The notes below the pieces were generated by a model, which was given only the letters and a program-made list of their open reading frames with translations, made no database searches and had not been told where the DNA came from. A DNA stretch of 64,000 nt from Nageia nagi (lineage: Eukaryota; Pinophyta). Position numbers and translations under genes: made by a program. Each line of letters starts with the position of its first letter. Positions within the stretch are counted from its first letter, which is position 1. Shown piece by piece: positions 44,111 through 57,512 of the stretch. The DNA lies in contig JBITNC010000001.1 of assembly GCA_050084985.1 (NCBI GenBank), positions 129,580,001 through 129,644,000 of the forward strand, written 5' to 3'.

Positions 44111-45170
44111 TTGACTATTATGTTAATGAAGAAATATCCAAGTCAAATCTCATGATTTTGTTATAACATTTTAATAGATCTATTTAAATAAGATATGTAG
44201 TTAGACAATTTTATCCTCAAAAGCATATTTAATCTCATCCAGCTAATCCTATTCAAACATCATCTACATCTTTTTTTCAAGTTACCATTAAAAAGGCCTA
44301 TAGATGAATCTATGGCTATTAACAAGATTTTATTAGAAATAGAAGTTCCAAGAAAATAAATCACTTAACCTTGTGCTTATCCAAAAATTCAAGAAAGAGA
44401 GAATTCAACTAAATTGTTCATTTTGCTATCTTTGACTAGGGTCCAAAGAGAAGAATCAATTCAATCTTATAAGAAAAAGTTTTTAGAAGAGAGTTCTTCT
44501 TATATAGTTCCATACAACATTGTGAATGAACTAAAGAGAATAATATAAAAAGCATCATTCTTTAATGTTTTATGTATTCCTAGATAAATTAACTTACTTA
44601 AGGTAGCATTGTTGATCTAAAATGAATGATATGATGATTTAAATTCTAGTCTAGATGTAGGTACAAAATTACTAGGTATAGGAAAAAATAGACCTCCTCC
44701 TTTTTATATCACCCTTGAATTAGGACACATTATTTATAATTGCATGATAGATTTAGGGAATTCTATGATAGTAATGCCTAAAAAAGTATATGATGTCATT
44801 ATATTTACTTACACTAGAGATTCACCTAGAGTATTTTAGTTGGATGGTACAAATATCAAAATACTTGGTATTAAAAAATGTTCCAATGAAGTTACATAGA
44901 TGTCCAAGAATTTCATTCATGTAAGATTTCATAGTTGTTAACCTTATCCCAATATTTAGGTTATATCTATCAAGAGGATTTACATTCAAACTACTAGGGT
45001 ACTTAGCTATGGACTATTCCCATATGTCAATTCCTTTTAAGAATAAAGTGTTCAATGTTGTTAATGAGCCTACAATAAGTTTTCTCACTGAAAGACTGCA
45101 TCAAATTAACATAAGAAATGAGTAGGCTATGTTAACAAATATTGTTAAAGAGTAGTTAGAATTAATAGAT
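44111..45170 (+). pseudogene. Gypsy A aspartic protease region
   Basis: Key part about 44,660-44,960: PPFYITLELGHIIYNCMIDL, GNSMIVMPKKVYDVI, FTYTRDSPRVF, LDGTNIKILGIKK. It resembles plant retropepsins with CMVDSGAS..VMP. The catalytic triplet D-S-G is D-L-G here, so it is inactive. Upstream (44,111-44,600) is a broken linker; downstream (45,005-45,110) DYSHMSIPFKNKVFNVVNEP closes the domain. Confidence 0.75.
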
Positions 45171-45185
45171 TTAATTTCTACACTT

Positions 45186-45640
45186 ATGTTTAATCAAATT
45201 GAGAGTAAGGGTATGGGGAATTATGTAATTATTGAAGATGTTACAAAATTACAAGCCCTTACCATACAGGAACTAAGGGAAGAGGAATTATGGAACATGC
45301 ATTTTGATGGAGTGAAGTCTAATAATGGAGCTTGTGTCAGGGTAGTTTTAAGATCCCATTTTAGTGAAACTAAGAGGTATTATTTATATCTTACATAGAG
45401 TTGTACTAGCAATATAATGGAGTGTGAATCCCTATGCTTAAGGATAGAAAAAGCAACAAAGTTTAAAATTAAATATTTGATTATTTTTGATGATTTCAAA
45501 CTAGTTATAATTTAAGTCACTAATAAGTGTTTTCCTAAATCTCATTATTTGAAAAAATAAAAAAATGGTGCATGGGACTTATTAAAGAGTTTTGATACTC
45601 TAAATATTATTATAATCCTTAGATATTAGAATAGTGAAGT
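45186..45640 (+). pseudogene. Gypsy A archaeal-like RNase H, placed before RT
   Basis: Reads ELREEELWNMHFDGVKSNNG, ACVRVVLRSHFSETKRYY, SCTSNIMECESLCLRIEKAT, IKYLIIFDDFKLVIIQVTNK. It matches the second RNase H of Tat elements (W.M.FDGA.S..G.G.G, CTNN.AEYEAL..GL, GDS.LV..Q..). In gypsy B this domain lies after the first RNase H, but here it lies between protease and RT. FDG is kept; the GDS motif is FDD. This is a decayed copy, but the order is seen directly: protease at 44.7 kb, this domain at 45.3 kb, RT at 46.2 kb. Confidence 0.75.
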
Positions 45641-46110
45641 TGATGCCTTCGATCAAAAAGGATCAAGATTTGATCCTACACATCACTTGTTAAAAAGGAA
45701 AGGTATTCAATTGATTTTCAAACCTTATATTCCTAATAATGACTATTTATGGTAAGTTTTTGATAATGATACTCAAATATTATGCTAAAATAGCCAAGAG
45801 TCATTGATTGAGGTATTCAAAGAAGAAGACATTGTACAATTAAAAAATAATACCTTACCAAAAGGTATTATTTATTATGAAGATCTCATTATTAGAAGAG
45901 AAAAAGAAATATTTTAGCTTCTCCTAAGAACTTTAAAGAGTTATAAATAGCTCCCAATAAGGTTCTTAAAGTTGGTATTAAGAACTCATCTAAAGATATT
46001 TAGAAGATATCTAAAATTATGGAGTTTACTAGTGTCATGATATGGAGCTATGATGACTTGAAGCTATATAACAAAGCTATTATTCAACACACCATAGAAT
46101 TGGTGGAAGG
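45641..46110 (+). pseudogene. Gypsy A linker between RNase H and RT
   Basis: Reads SEVDAFDQKGSRFDPTHHLL, GIQLIFKPYIPNNDYLW, SLIEVFKEEDIVQLK, the usual tail of an RNase H plus a charged linker. A few stops and frameshifts. No further domain. Confidence 0.55.
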
Positions 46111-47030
46111 AAAAAATCCTTTTGGAAAAAATAAATACCAATAAATATGAATATTGAAGTGGTTATGCATAAATAAATTCAAAATTTATTCCAAGAAAGG
46201 ATCATATATCCCATCAAACATTCTACTTGGGTGGCTAAATTGGTACCATTCAGGAAGAAAAATGGATATATTAGGCTATATGTAGATTTTCAAAATCTAA
46301 ATAGACCTCATTAAAAGATATCTATCCATTTCCACCTATGGAAAAGATCTTACATACTATTGTAGGATCAAAATATTTCTCTCTTCTTGATGGTTTCTTT
46401 GGGTATAATAAAATTTGGGTGAAAGATGAGGATGAGTACAAAACAACATTCACCACAAAATAGGAAACATTTGCTTTTCAATGAATTCCATTTGGCTTGT
46501 TCAATTATAGAGCTACTTTTCAATGGGCTATGGACCATGCATTTAGGAAATTAATAAATAAAATGATTTTAATTTATTTAGATGAAATCACTATTTTTTT
46601 GTAAAAGAAAAATTATCACTTGTATCATCTCTAAAAAACTTTTTTGAAGTGTTAAGAATTTAGAATATGATTGAATATGAAGAAATTCATTTTTACTATG
46701 GATCAATGAAAGTTGTTAGGTAACATAATTTTAAAATTTTCAATTGATCTAAAGAGAGTTTAAGCTATCTCCAAACTCACAATTCCATATATCATTAAGA
46801 AGTTGCAAGATTTTTTAGGTTAGATAAATTTTGTAAGGAGATGCATTAGAGATTTTTCTAAAATTTTCCAACCAATTACACAACTACTAAAAGAAAAAGT
46901 TTATTTCAAGTGGACACAAGAGAGAATCATAGCTTTTGAAAAGATAAAATCAACCATTATATCTACTTCGATTTTAAAAAATCCATACTTTTATAAGGAA
47001 TTCATTTTGTATGCGTATGGATTAGAGAAA
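46111..47030 (+). pseudogene. Gypsy A reverse transcriptase
   Basis: Signatures in order over several frames: RIIYPIKHSTWVAKLVPFRK, KNGYIRLYVDFQNLNR, KILHTIVGSKYFSLLDGFFG, YNKIWVKDEDEYKTTFTTK, AFQ.IPFGLFNYRATFQWAM, DHAFRKLINKMILIYLDEIT (about 46,571-46,593), KLQDFLG, FVRRCIRDFSKIFQPITQLL. The catalytic box YLDD is YLDE here. Several frameshifts and stops. It would copy element RNA to DNA. Confidence 0.88.
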
Positions 47031-47560
47031 AGTATAGCAACAATTTTAACTTAAAAAGAAGAAAATCATGATGAACACCTTATAGATTTCTTTAGCCAAA
47101 TACTACTGATGCTAAAGAAAGGTATGGATTTATTGAAAAATAGGTGTTTACAATAGTGAAATCTCTCAATAACTTTAAGTATTATATTTCTTAGAATAAC
47201 ATTTTAATGCTTGCAATTCATAGTGACATCAAAAGTTATATTTTATAAGGTGAAATGGACCAAGGTAGAGTTGGATGGATCATAAAAATTCTATAATATG
47301 ATGTTGAAATCCATCCTACTAAGGTAGTCAAGGGGAGAGCTCTTTGTAAGAAATTGGCTAAGGATCAAATCATAGATCACATCATGATTATTGAAGAATA
47401 AAATCAACATACAAAACTTCTAAGGGAACCAAAAAATTGGATGCCATATTTATGTATATATTTTGACAATGGTAAGTTACCATATAAACTCAATGCTTCC
47501 TAAAGGAGAAGGTTCATATTAAATGCACTCAATTAATATATGATAGATTATGTTTTATAC
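47000..47560 (+). pseudogene. Gypsy A RNase H (gypsy type)
   Basis: Reads FILYAYGLEKSIATIL, EEENHDEHLIDFFSQ and, after a broken part, GRVGWIIKILQYDVEIHPTK, VVKGRALCKKLA. The pattern corresponds to the RNase H that follows RT in gypsy elements (F.L.T.AS....A.L.Q, NW...LQ.YD.E..P.K..KG..L). Gypsy A therefore keeps two RNase H domains on either side of RT. Confidence 0.75.
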
Positions 47561-48695
47561 ATAAAGAATCATGATGGAATGTTATTGAGATGCATATATC
47601 CTAAAAAAATTGCTAAAGTTATGAAGGAATTCTATTTTGATTTTTCTAGAGGACATTATTCAAGATATACCACTGTAGTCAAAATTTTATAAGTAGGATT
47701 TTATTGTCCATCCATGTATATTGAATCATTTTATATTGCAAAATAATGTGAAAAATATCACAAATTTGTAAGAAGGAGAAGAATGGAAAAAATTCCATTA
47801 TAGTTCATCATTACAAAAGAATCATTCCAGCAGTGGGGACTTGATTTCATTAGCATGATCAATCTAGGGTCATCATTAGGTAATAGGTTCATCTTAACAA
47901 CTACATATTGTTTTACAATATGGACCAAAGCTTATGTAATAAAATATTAATATCAAGATACAATTATCTCTTTCATGAAGAGAAACATTACAAGATTTAG
48001 TATTTCACAGATAATTATATTAAATAATGGTCTAGCATTTTTAGGAGCCAAGTCTTAGAATTTGCTCCCAAGTATGGAATTTAGTAGAATATTTCTTCAA
48101 ATTATTACCCATAAGGTAATGGATTAGTTGAATCAAAAAATAAAAGTTTGTTGAGAATCTTGAAGAGAACAATAGATGATAATAAGAAATATTAGGACAA
48201 AAAGCTTAACCTTGCACTATGGGCAAATTAGATCACTTACAAATATTCCATAAAAAACATCTCCTTATATTTTGGTTTATGGAAAAAGAGTAATATTGCC
48301 ATATCATATTGAGTTAACTACATTACAAATGCTCAATCGATATCGAATGAATTATTCAAGCCCATTTTAGGTAAGGATGTTTGGTTTGATGTACTTAGAT
48401 GAACTCTAGGAGAATTATTACATAGAAATATAGAAATGAAATAGTGTGCTTAAGAGATGGTTTGACAAAAATTATACTTATAATATTTATTTTAAACCTG
48501 GAAACCTAGTTGTCAAATAGGAAAAATATAGAGCTAAGCATGGACACCATCGAGAGTTTGATTCTCTATGGTTTGGATCATACATCATTACAAAAAAAAT
48601 CCAAAATAATGCATTTAAGTTGGAGGGATTGGATGGTCAAACCCTTTTGATTACCATCAATGACCAACATTTAAATTTATTTACAATCATTTAAA
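47561..48695 (+). pseudogene. Gypsy A integrase
   Basis: H2C2-type N domain GHYSRYTTVVKIL, VGFYCPSMYIESFY, CEKYHK (the last Cys pair is damaged); core WGLDFISMINLGSSLGNRFI, LTTTYCFTIWTKAYVIKY, SQIIILNNGLAF (DNG is NNG); a degraded region with the catalytic Glu; then YGKRVILPYHIELTTLQML and FKPGNLVVK, FDSLWFGSYIITKKIQNNAF, KLEGLDGQTLLITINDQHL. It ends at TAA 48,694. Catalytic residues are partly lost. It would insert the element cDNA. Confidence 0.88.
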
Positions 48696-48938
48696 CATGT
48701 GATTCATGTATTATATGTATATATTCATTTTCATTCCCACATATATTTTTTTAGGTGCATATTTTTGTATTTAATAGGGTATACATGTATTTTATTCAAT
48801 TTACCCCATTTCAAATGTATTTTCTTAGCTTATTTTCATCCATAAATTTTTTGACTCATTTGGAGCCCTAGGGTTTACAATTTCTCAAAGTTTGATTCTA
48901 CCCATTACCAATTCTTGTTCAATAGTTTTACTAAAATG
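48696..48938 (+). other. Spacer after pol of gypsy A
   Basis: AT-rich, no gene; separates the integrase stop from the next frame. Confidence 0.5.
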
Positions 48939-51930
48939 GGTAAGTTTATAGCTCTCCAAAGTACTATAAATGATAGAAATGAGAATTTCTTTGATATAAA
49001 TCTATTAAATAATCATGTTAACTTGAAAATTAAACCCTTATAAGTCATAAATGCTAAAGATAAACAAGTATGGGATTTGAATTATGAGACTAATTTTATT
49101 CTACCCTTCATGTATGAAAGATATCATCCTTGCCCAAAGCTAGTATATGCCTTAAGCAAGAAAACATTCCATGAATCTAAAAATGTAAAATATTATTAGG
49201 ATAATGTTATTCTTGATTTAATTAGGTTTTCCATGTCCAATGCCTTTGGTAAACCCAAGAATACATTAGGTTAGGCAAATGTTAAGGTAGCCATAAAAGA
49301 TACTAAGAAATATTCATTAGATTGGCTAAATTAATATTTGTTGAATCCCATCATTGAGGAGAAGAACATACACAATATTTCAAGGTTTAAACCTAATATG
49401 GCCTAATTTCTCATCATCACTATGGTGCTTTGCTAGGAAAAATATATTTAGATTATCTATAGAGAACACATTACTACTATATTCAGAAAAATGAAGCATT
49501 AAGATAAATGTAATCAAGATTGGTTCAAAAACATTAAGGATAGACTACCTATCTAGTTGGCAAATAAAGATAAACTCAACTATTTCCACTTTCCTTCTCT
49601 ACTATGTTGGCTATTACTTCATCAACATTTAGAGGTATTTTTAGATCTACATCTTAATTAGAAGAATGCAAATGGTACCATGAGAATATTAGAGTAGTAG
49701 ACCAAGGTGTTATGTCTCAGTGGATCTTACTATGACTTTGTAAGGTATTACCTATTTCCAACTTTAAATTTCATCTTCAACACCACTTTTCCTAGGTTGT
49801 CTAAGTCAACTCTCTCATATCTAAATATGGATCAATTTAAGAAAAGGGATTATTACTTTTGGAAAACTTATATAGTCATCTTGCTAAGTGGTTTCTATGA
49901 TAAATCTTTGAAGTTACCTTTTTATATTTTAAACTGGCTGTTTGTTATAAAGGTAATTAGATAAGAATATTATGTTGAAACCATGTTGGGAGTATCGAAT
50001 GGGGAAAAAATATTTGTATACATACACACTTGGTTTTGCTTCAATTTAGGCTCATCATAGGAATTTGTTGGGATTACTTGACCTCAAAGATGAAAAAATT
50101 ACAATTGTATCATATTGCTACTTCTTGGTCCTATAACCCATTATGATTTTTTACTACACATTTAAAATCTATCAATTCAAAAGATCTAGATGTTATAAGG
50201 GTCTCTATGTATAAATTTAAAAATTACTAGAATAATATGAAAATAGGACCATTTTTGTCAAATTATATATTGAAGACCCCATGCATGGCTTTATGGTGGT
50301 AGAATTATTCCATCAAGATTGATTTTACAATTGCCATAGAAAAATTAATAACATTTCCCAAATATTTGGAAAAAATCTTAAACAATTATGACTTCTCTTA
50401 GCATAAGAAGAAGTGCTTCACATAATACAGGGTTGAAAGTAAGAAGAAATATTTACCATGGATGTGTGAATAAGATAAATCTTTTTATGAAGCTTGTGAC
50501 AAAAAATATGCTTTTAGGAATGGAAAAGATACAAATAAGAAACATGTTGTAGCAGTGAAGCTTTTAGAAGAAGACAAAGGCAAGAAATAGTTAACTCTAG
50601 AAGAGGAAGAGTTATTATGGAAACAACAAAAGCATGGAAGAGGGCTTATGTCAATGGAAACTACAATAAAGACCAAGATTATAGACAAGAATATGTTAGA
50701 TAAAGACATTGAATATATGAAAGAGATGCAAGAAAAATTGACTAAGGAAGAGGAAAAACATAGAAAAGAGAAAGAAGGATACCTCATTGGCAAAGCAACT
50801 AAAGAAAGAAGATGCATTAGGGAAAATGATTGTAAAGAAAAGAAAGGTTACAAATCCTAAGAAGACACATAAAAGAGTAAAGAAAGGTAGAAAAAAAAAA
50901 CATAAACCTATCAAGATGACCCTTGAAGGATCTACCATTGAAGATGATGAGCCTATCCCCACATAAACTAAGGATATTATTGAAGTAGATAAGCTGGAAG
51001 CTAGCATAGGTGAGGACTTAAACACTTATCAACCTATTATTATTAAGAAAATAAAGATTCATAGAATACAATCCTAACCAAAAGATACATCTAAAGGTGA
51101 AGGACATAGCCAAAAGGAGAGAAGTCAAACTTTGGTAGGTAATGAGGAAGAGCAAATCCTAGGGAAAACATAAAGTGAGCCTTCTCAAGTTGATAAAATT
51201 CTAATTTTCCCTTAAAAAAAAGAGGTAAGTGTTTGATATGACATCGATGAGGATGTTATAACTATTATTCCACCCATTTCAATTCACAAGATAGATACAT
51301 CTAAATAACCAGCACATTTTAGCAAAGTAGAAAAATCTAATAAAGAGTAGTTTAATAAGATAAAGAAGGAAGAACAAAAACTTCTTGGGAAAATTTAGTT
51401 AGACACAACTATAGATATTAGAAAGTAAGTCTTAGAAATTTTAGCTAAGCAAATACATTAGTCTACAAGGCAAGCTTCATATGTTCAAGGAATTTCTCTA
51501 TAGCTCAAATCAAACAAAATTAGTTGTATGGATAAAATGAAGATTGTTAAAATCAACATGACCCTGATGGATGCAAACATAGTCTAATGTTGATAAACTT
51601 GAAATTGAATAAGCCTTAGCTAATGAAAAGGAGAAATTTTATGTAACATATATAGCCCTTTTAAGCAAGCAAATTTAGGAGCTACAAGATGCAGTAGACT
51701 CCTCAAAGCTAACAAAAATTGTAGAAGAAAGAGAAGAAGAGCTCAAAGCCAAGGATATTGAGTCAAACATGCAAAATGGCCAAAAAAAGGCCTTGGAGCT
51801 AGAAATTAATGCATTAAAAGTTTCTTTGAAGAGTAAAAAGGTGGAATACAAAACATAGTAGGTAGCACTATCAAGAGGAGATATTTTTGGATAGAAGAGG
51901 ACAACTATAGCCTAATCTAGTACAATAGTG
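48939..51930 (+). pseudogene. First post-integrase frame of gypsy A (unrecognised)
   Basis: Starts MGKFIALQSTINDRNENFFD at 48,939. A globular-looking part of about 450 codons has VWDLNYETNFILPFMYERYH, LIRFSMSNAFGKPKN, SRFKPNMA; 49,707-49,964 is a clean stretch with DFVRYYLFPTLNFIFNT and YLNMDQFKKRDYYFWK. From about 50,400 it becomes very charged: KHVVAVKLLEEDKGKK, EYMKEMQEKLTKEEEKHRKE, KGYKS, then another coiled part near 51,600-51,850 (EEREEELKAKDIE). Many stops (TAG most often) and frameshifts. I recognise no family. Position suggests an extra protein of gypsy A. The LINE starts just after it. Confidence 0.5.
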
Positions 51931-51959
51931 TATGTAATAAAAAAAAGAGGTAAAAATTG

Positions 51960-53459
<1,500 letters not shown>

Positions 53460-53460
<1 letters not shown>

Positions 53461-54420
53461 GGAACCAAGTTATGCCTCAAACTACAAAAGAATTAAAAAT
53501 GATGAGAATAATAGCCAATTTAGCAAAGGATGGTAAAAAAGAAAACTAATTAATGAAGAAACTAAGAAAAAAGGTTAAAAATGCTTAGGAGTAGAGCAAG
53601 GAAGGAAAGCATAGATGAAGATTATGTGCTAGAACATCCAAGGATGAAATCTTCCCAAGAAACAAAATATTGTACAAGAACTAATAAGGGACAGGAAACT
53701 AGATATCCTTTTAGTCCAAGAAAAAAATGTTACCCACAATAAAGTAAAAAATATAACCTTGAAGATATGGAAGGATGCAAATGTTAGGTGATAGGATCCA
53801 TAGGAAAGTCAGGTGGCCTATGCATCCTTTGGGACCCTTTGAAGATAGATGCAAATAGGATTCACTACCCATCCAATAGGTGCTTATCACTAAAGGTAAC
53901 ATGTAGTTCTACAAATTTCTATTTTTTCATCTCAAACATTTATGTTCCAAATATTTTTTCTAGTAGGAGAAACTTCTAAGATCTTTTATCCACTCATAGG
54001 AATTCATTTCAAAGTCTACCTTGGTTAATTAAGGTGGATTTTAACACTCCATTGAATGTGGAGGATAAATATGAGGGAAGAATAGATTTGATAACAAGCA
54101 TGGAATATCTTAAGAATTTTTTTGGAAAATAATAAATTAATAGACCTCAATATCAAAGGAAATAGATATAATTGGTCAAACAAAAGAATAGAAAAATGAT
54201 TCATTTAGAGGAGATTAAATAGGATGGTTGCAACTCATGATTGGCTAGATCATTACCAAAATTTCATTCTTAGTTATTTACCAAGAATATCCTCAAATAA
54301 TAAACCCGTAGAGCTTAAGTTAGAGAAAGTAAAAAAAAAAAAATCATCATTTAAGTTTGAAAATATGTGGATGAGCCATGAGGATTTTAAAAATAGGCTA
54401 TTAGAATGGTGAAAAATTAA
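53460..54420 (+). pseudogene. LINE ORF2 endonuclease domain
   Basis: Reads DILLVQEK-like sequence near 53,695-53,730 (RYPFSPRKK in a shifted frame), VIGSIGKSGGLCILWDPLKI at 53,785, CLSLKVTCSSTNFYFFISNI, YVPNIFSSRRNF, WLIKVDFNTPLNVEDKY and GRIDLITS. The family pattern is SGGL..LW, ..NVYGP, W...GDFN. The GDFN motif is VDFN here and the downstream SDH motif is not visible. 54,224-54,412 continues with NWSNKR-like and DWLDHYQNFILSYLPR, typical of the region after the endonuclease. The enzyme would nick the target DNA; this copy is broken by several frameshifts. Confidence 0.75.
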
Positions 54421-56320
54421 AACAATAGGTACTATAATGTTTAGACTCACTAAAAAACTAGATGAAGTTAAAAAGAATCTAAAATTAATGAATAGGGAGC
54501 TATTTGAGAATGTACATTACATGAGAGCAAAAATGAAGAAAATAATTGAAGAGATAGAACATGAGATTTTGAGAAAAGGAAAAACTACTAATCTAGATAA
54601 AGAAGAAAGATAACTACTTGTTGATTATTATAATACTATTTCTAAGAATGAACAATTTTGGAGGCAAAAATAAAGAGTGGCATGGCTAGAAGGAGGTGAT
54701 AAAAACACTAAATGTTTCAAAATAACTACTTTGGGATGTAGGAATTTTAATAGAACTAATGAAATTAGAATGGTATATGCAATCATGACAACAAAGGATA
54801 TGAAAATAAAGTAGGAGGTAGTGGAGTTCTATAAAGGATTGCTAACCATAGAGATCTAAGTCTAGAGAAAAGATCCTTCAAGGTATACCAAAATTAATAA
54901 CAAATCAACATAATGAAGCACCACAAAAATAGCCAATTGAAGAGGAGGTTAAGGCAACAATCTTTCTTATGGAACTAAATAAGGCTCCAGGACTAGACAA
55001 TTTTCCTACTGGATTTTATCAAAAAAATAGGGAGATAGTGGGAAAGGATGTCTAGTATGCAATTAAATAATTTTTCAAAAAATAAAATTTGTTGAAGCAA
55101 TGGAATAATACTTTTTTGAATTTTATCCCCAAAAATGAGGAAGCAAAAGACTTTAGAGAGTATAGACCTATTAGTCTCTATAATGTTGTATATAAGATAA
55201 TCATAAAAATCTTAGCAAAAAGACTAAAGTCATTTATTCCTAAAATTATATCCAATGAACAAGATTGATTTGTTAAAGGAAGACAAATTAAATATGGTAA
55301 AATTCAGATGCCTAAGGTGCTACACTCAAACTATAAGAAGAAGGTTCCAACTATGATAGTTAAGCTAGATATGGAAAAGGCCTATGATAGGGTAATTTGG
55401 ATTTTCCTTGACATGATACTTGATAAGTTTGGGTTTAGTAATACATGGTGAATATGGTTGATGGTCTGTATATCATATGCTATGTTCTCAATGATTATAA
55501 ATGGTGAATTAACTAGTTTTTTTAGCTTCCAAAGAGGTCTTAAATAGGGAGACCCAATTTCACCCTACCTATTTATCATTATTACAAAGTCCTTTAGGCC
55601 ATATTATTAGGAAATCCCATGAGAATAAATTGATAAAGGGTGTTATTATTTCACCTAATTGCTTTCCAACCACTGATAATCAATTTGTTTATGATACAAT
55701 ATTTGTAGGCAGAGCAAAGATAAAAGAAGCTATAAATTTATGAAAATTCTCAATTGTATGAATGGGTATCTCACCAAAAAACTAATATTCAGAAAAATAA
55801 TATCTATTTTCTTAGCTATTTAGAAATGGTTAAGAATAAGATCATTAAGTTTTGGGATGTAAGGTGGATGAACTCCCAACAAGATACTTAGGACTTCCCT
55901 TATATGTTGGAAGGCTAAAATCCTAATACTAGGATAATCTTATGCAAAAATTTTAGAATAAACTTATAGGATGAAAGGAAAAAGTTCTTAGTTATGAAGA
56001 TAAATTAATACTCATTAATATAGTTCTACAAAGTATCCCTATTTATAGTGCTATGGTATTCAAAATTCCAATAACCATCTATGATAAGATTGATCAAATT
56101 TGCTTTAGATTCCTTTGGTCTAAGGAAGACAAAAAATGAATGACTCTTATGGTATGAAACTTAGTTTGTACAAAAAAAAGGATAGGAGGATTGGGATTGA
56201 GAAAAATGAAGCACATTAGTGAGGCTTTGAGAGGTAAGTTGGTGTGGAAAATAGCAAAAGGTGAGTAAAGAGAATGGATACAAATATGCAAAGAAAAATA
56301 CATGATGGGTCAAGATATCT
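54421..56320 (+). pseudogene. LINE ORF2 reverse transcriptase
   Basis: Signatures in order: WLEGGDKNTKCF (54,688), LMELNKAPGLDNFPTGFYQK (54,970), WNNTFLNFIPKNEEAKDF, YRPISLYNVVYKIIIKILAK, RLKSFIPKIISNEQD, FVKGRQI, VKLDMEKAYDRVIWIFLDMI, FSMIINGELTSFFSFQRGLK, GDPISPYLFII, then NQFVYDTIFVGRAKIKEA. The FADD box has become VYD with loss of a residue, so it is inactive. Later AIVFKIPITIYDKIDQICFR-like sequence and RIGGLGLRKMKHISEALRGK (56,175-56,235) fit the thumb part. Stops mainly TAG and TGA, with frameshifts. Confidence 0.88.
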
Positions 56321-57300
56321 TCCTTAGAATTCAAAATCCTCCTTATGAATCCCTCTTCTAGAATGGTCTCATTTCCACTATATCCATTATTAAGAATGTT
56401 ATTAAATGGGTACCAAGGAATGGGAAGTAAGTTTATATGTCAAAATATGCTTGGATGAAAGAGAAACCACTCATTTAGATGAAGAACCATAAAGAAGGAG
56501 CTAAGTGGGCCTTAAAAAACCAAGGTGATACAATAGAAAAATAGTATAAAAAAACATAAAAAGATGGATAATACATTGGCTAAATCAAGGGAAGATTGCA
56601 AACCAACTAAAAGCTTTGGAAAGGGAACTGAATGAATCCAACTTTATTCTAAACATTAAGAGAGGAAAACCAATTAGAAGAATAGGCCAAATTGTTAATA
56701 TAGATCAAATAGGCAGTTAGATATTTGATAGGAAACTATGAAATTAAAGAAGAGGTAGCAATATGGAACAAAATTTGAAAATCAAAAATTACACCAAAGA
56801 TAGCTTTCTTCTGATGGCTCATAGTTAAAAATAGGCTAATAACCATAAATACTTTTAAGAAGAGAGGAATTAGCTTAACCAATAGGTGTATTCTTTGTCA
56901 CAAGGAGGAAGAAGATATACCTTGTATTTTTCTCAAATGTGATTATTCTAAAAGAATATGGGATATGCTATGTCAAAAAATGAGAATTCGATGGGTTCTC
57001 CCAAATGAAATAAAGAATTGCATTATTTAGTGGTCTCTAAATAAGAGGGTAAAAGAGGTTGAAAATTGTTGGCCTATGGTGATAACCCACATATGGTGGC
57101 AAATTTAGAAATAAAAGAACAAAAGAATATTTGAAAAACAACAAAATGAAGCAAAGGAGGTTTTCAAGATAGCCATACATAGAGTTTTCAAAAATATTAA
57201 TATGGTTCATGAAATCCAAAAATTATTGATGGCTAATATTTCCTTATTTAATCATGATGATGAAATACATTCCAATTATTAAGGTTAGGTTGGGGGAAGA
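56321..57300 (+). pseudogene. LINE ORF2 C-terminal zf-RVT region
   Basis: At 56,750-57,230: EEVAIWNKI, KSKITPKIAFF, WLIVKNRLITINTFKKRGIS, LTNRCILCHKEEEDIPCIFL, KCDYSKRIWDMLCQKMRIRW and NCWPMVITHIWWQI, KNKRIFEKQQNEAKEVFKIA. This is the zf-RVT pattern (W...K...PK..FF.W......L.T...L..RG......C..C....E...HL...C......W). The His of the zinc site is replaced (EEDIPCIFL for E...HL). 56,321-56,740 is a broken linker. Confidence 0.82.
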
Positions 57301-57512
57301 ATTATAACATTTATAAAGCATTTGAATAATGGTAAAAAGTTGAACCAAGTTGGGATTCTAATTATGATGGTGACCAAAAAAGTAAGTGAGGAGTTATCTA
57401 CACTTGTGTGATTAGACTCAAAAGGCCAAAGTGGGTTAATGATTATTAGATATAGTATGATGTATATTTAATGACTATCAGTGCCATGTTAAGTAATTAC
57501 AAAATTTAATGT
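57301..57512. other. LINE 3' end or spacer
   Basis: AT-rich, no gene, no long poly(A). The LINE-gypsy A border must be here, but I cannot fix it. Confidence 0.4.

Noticed and set aside
50485-51025. Two long overlapping - strand frames rich in Phe, Leu and Ser
   Set aside because: They are the antisense shadow of a Lys/Glu-rich coiled-coil frame on the + strand.
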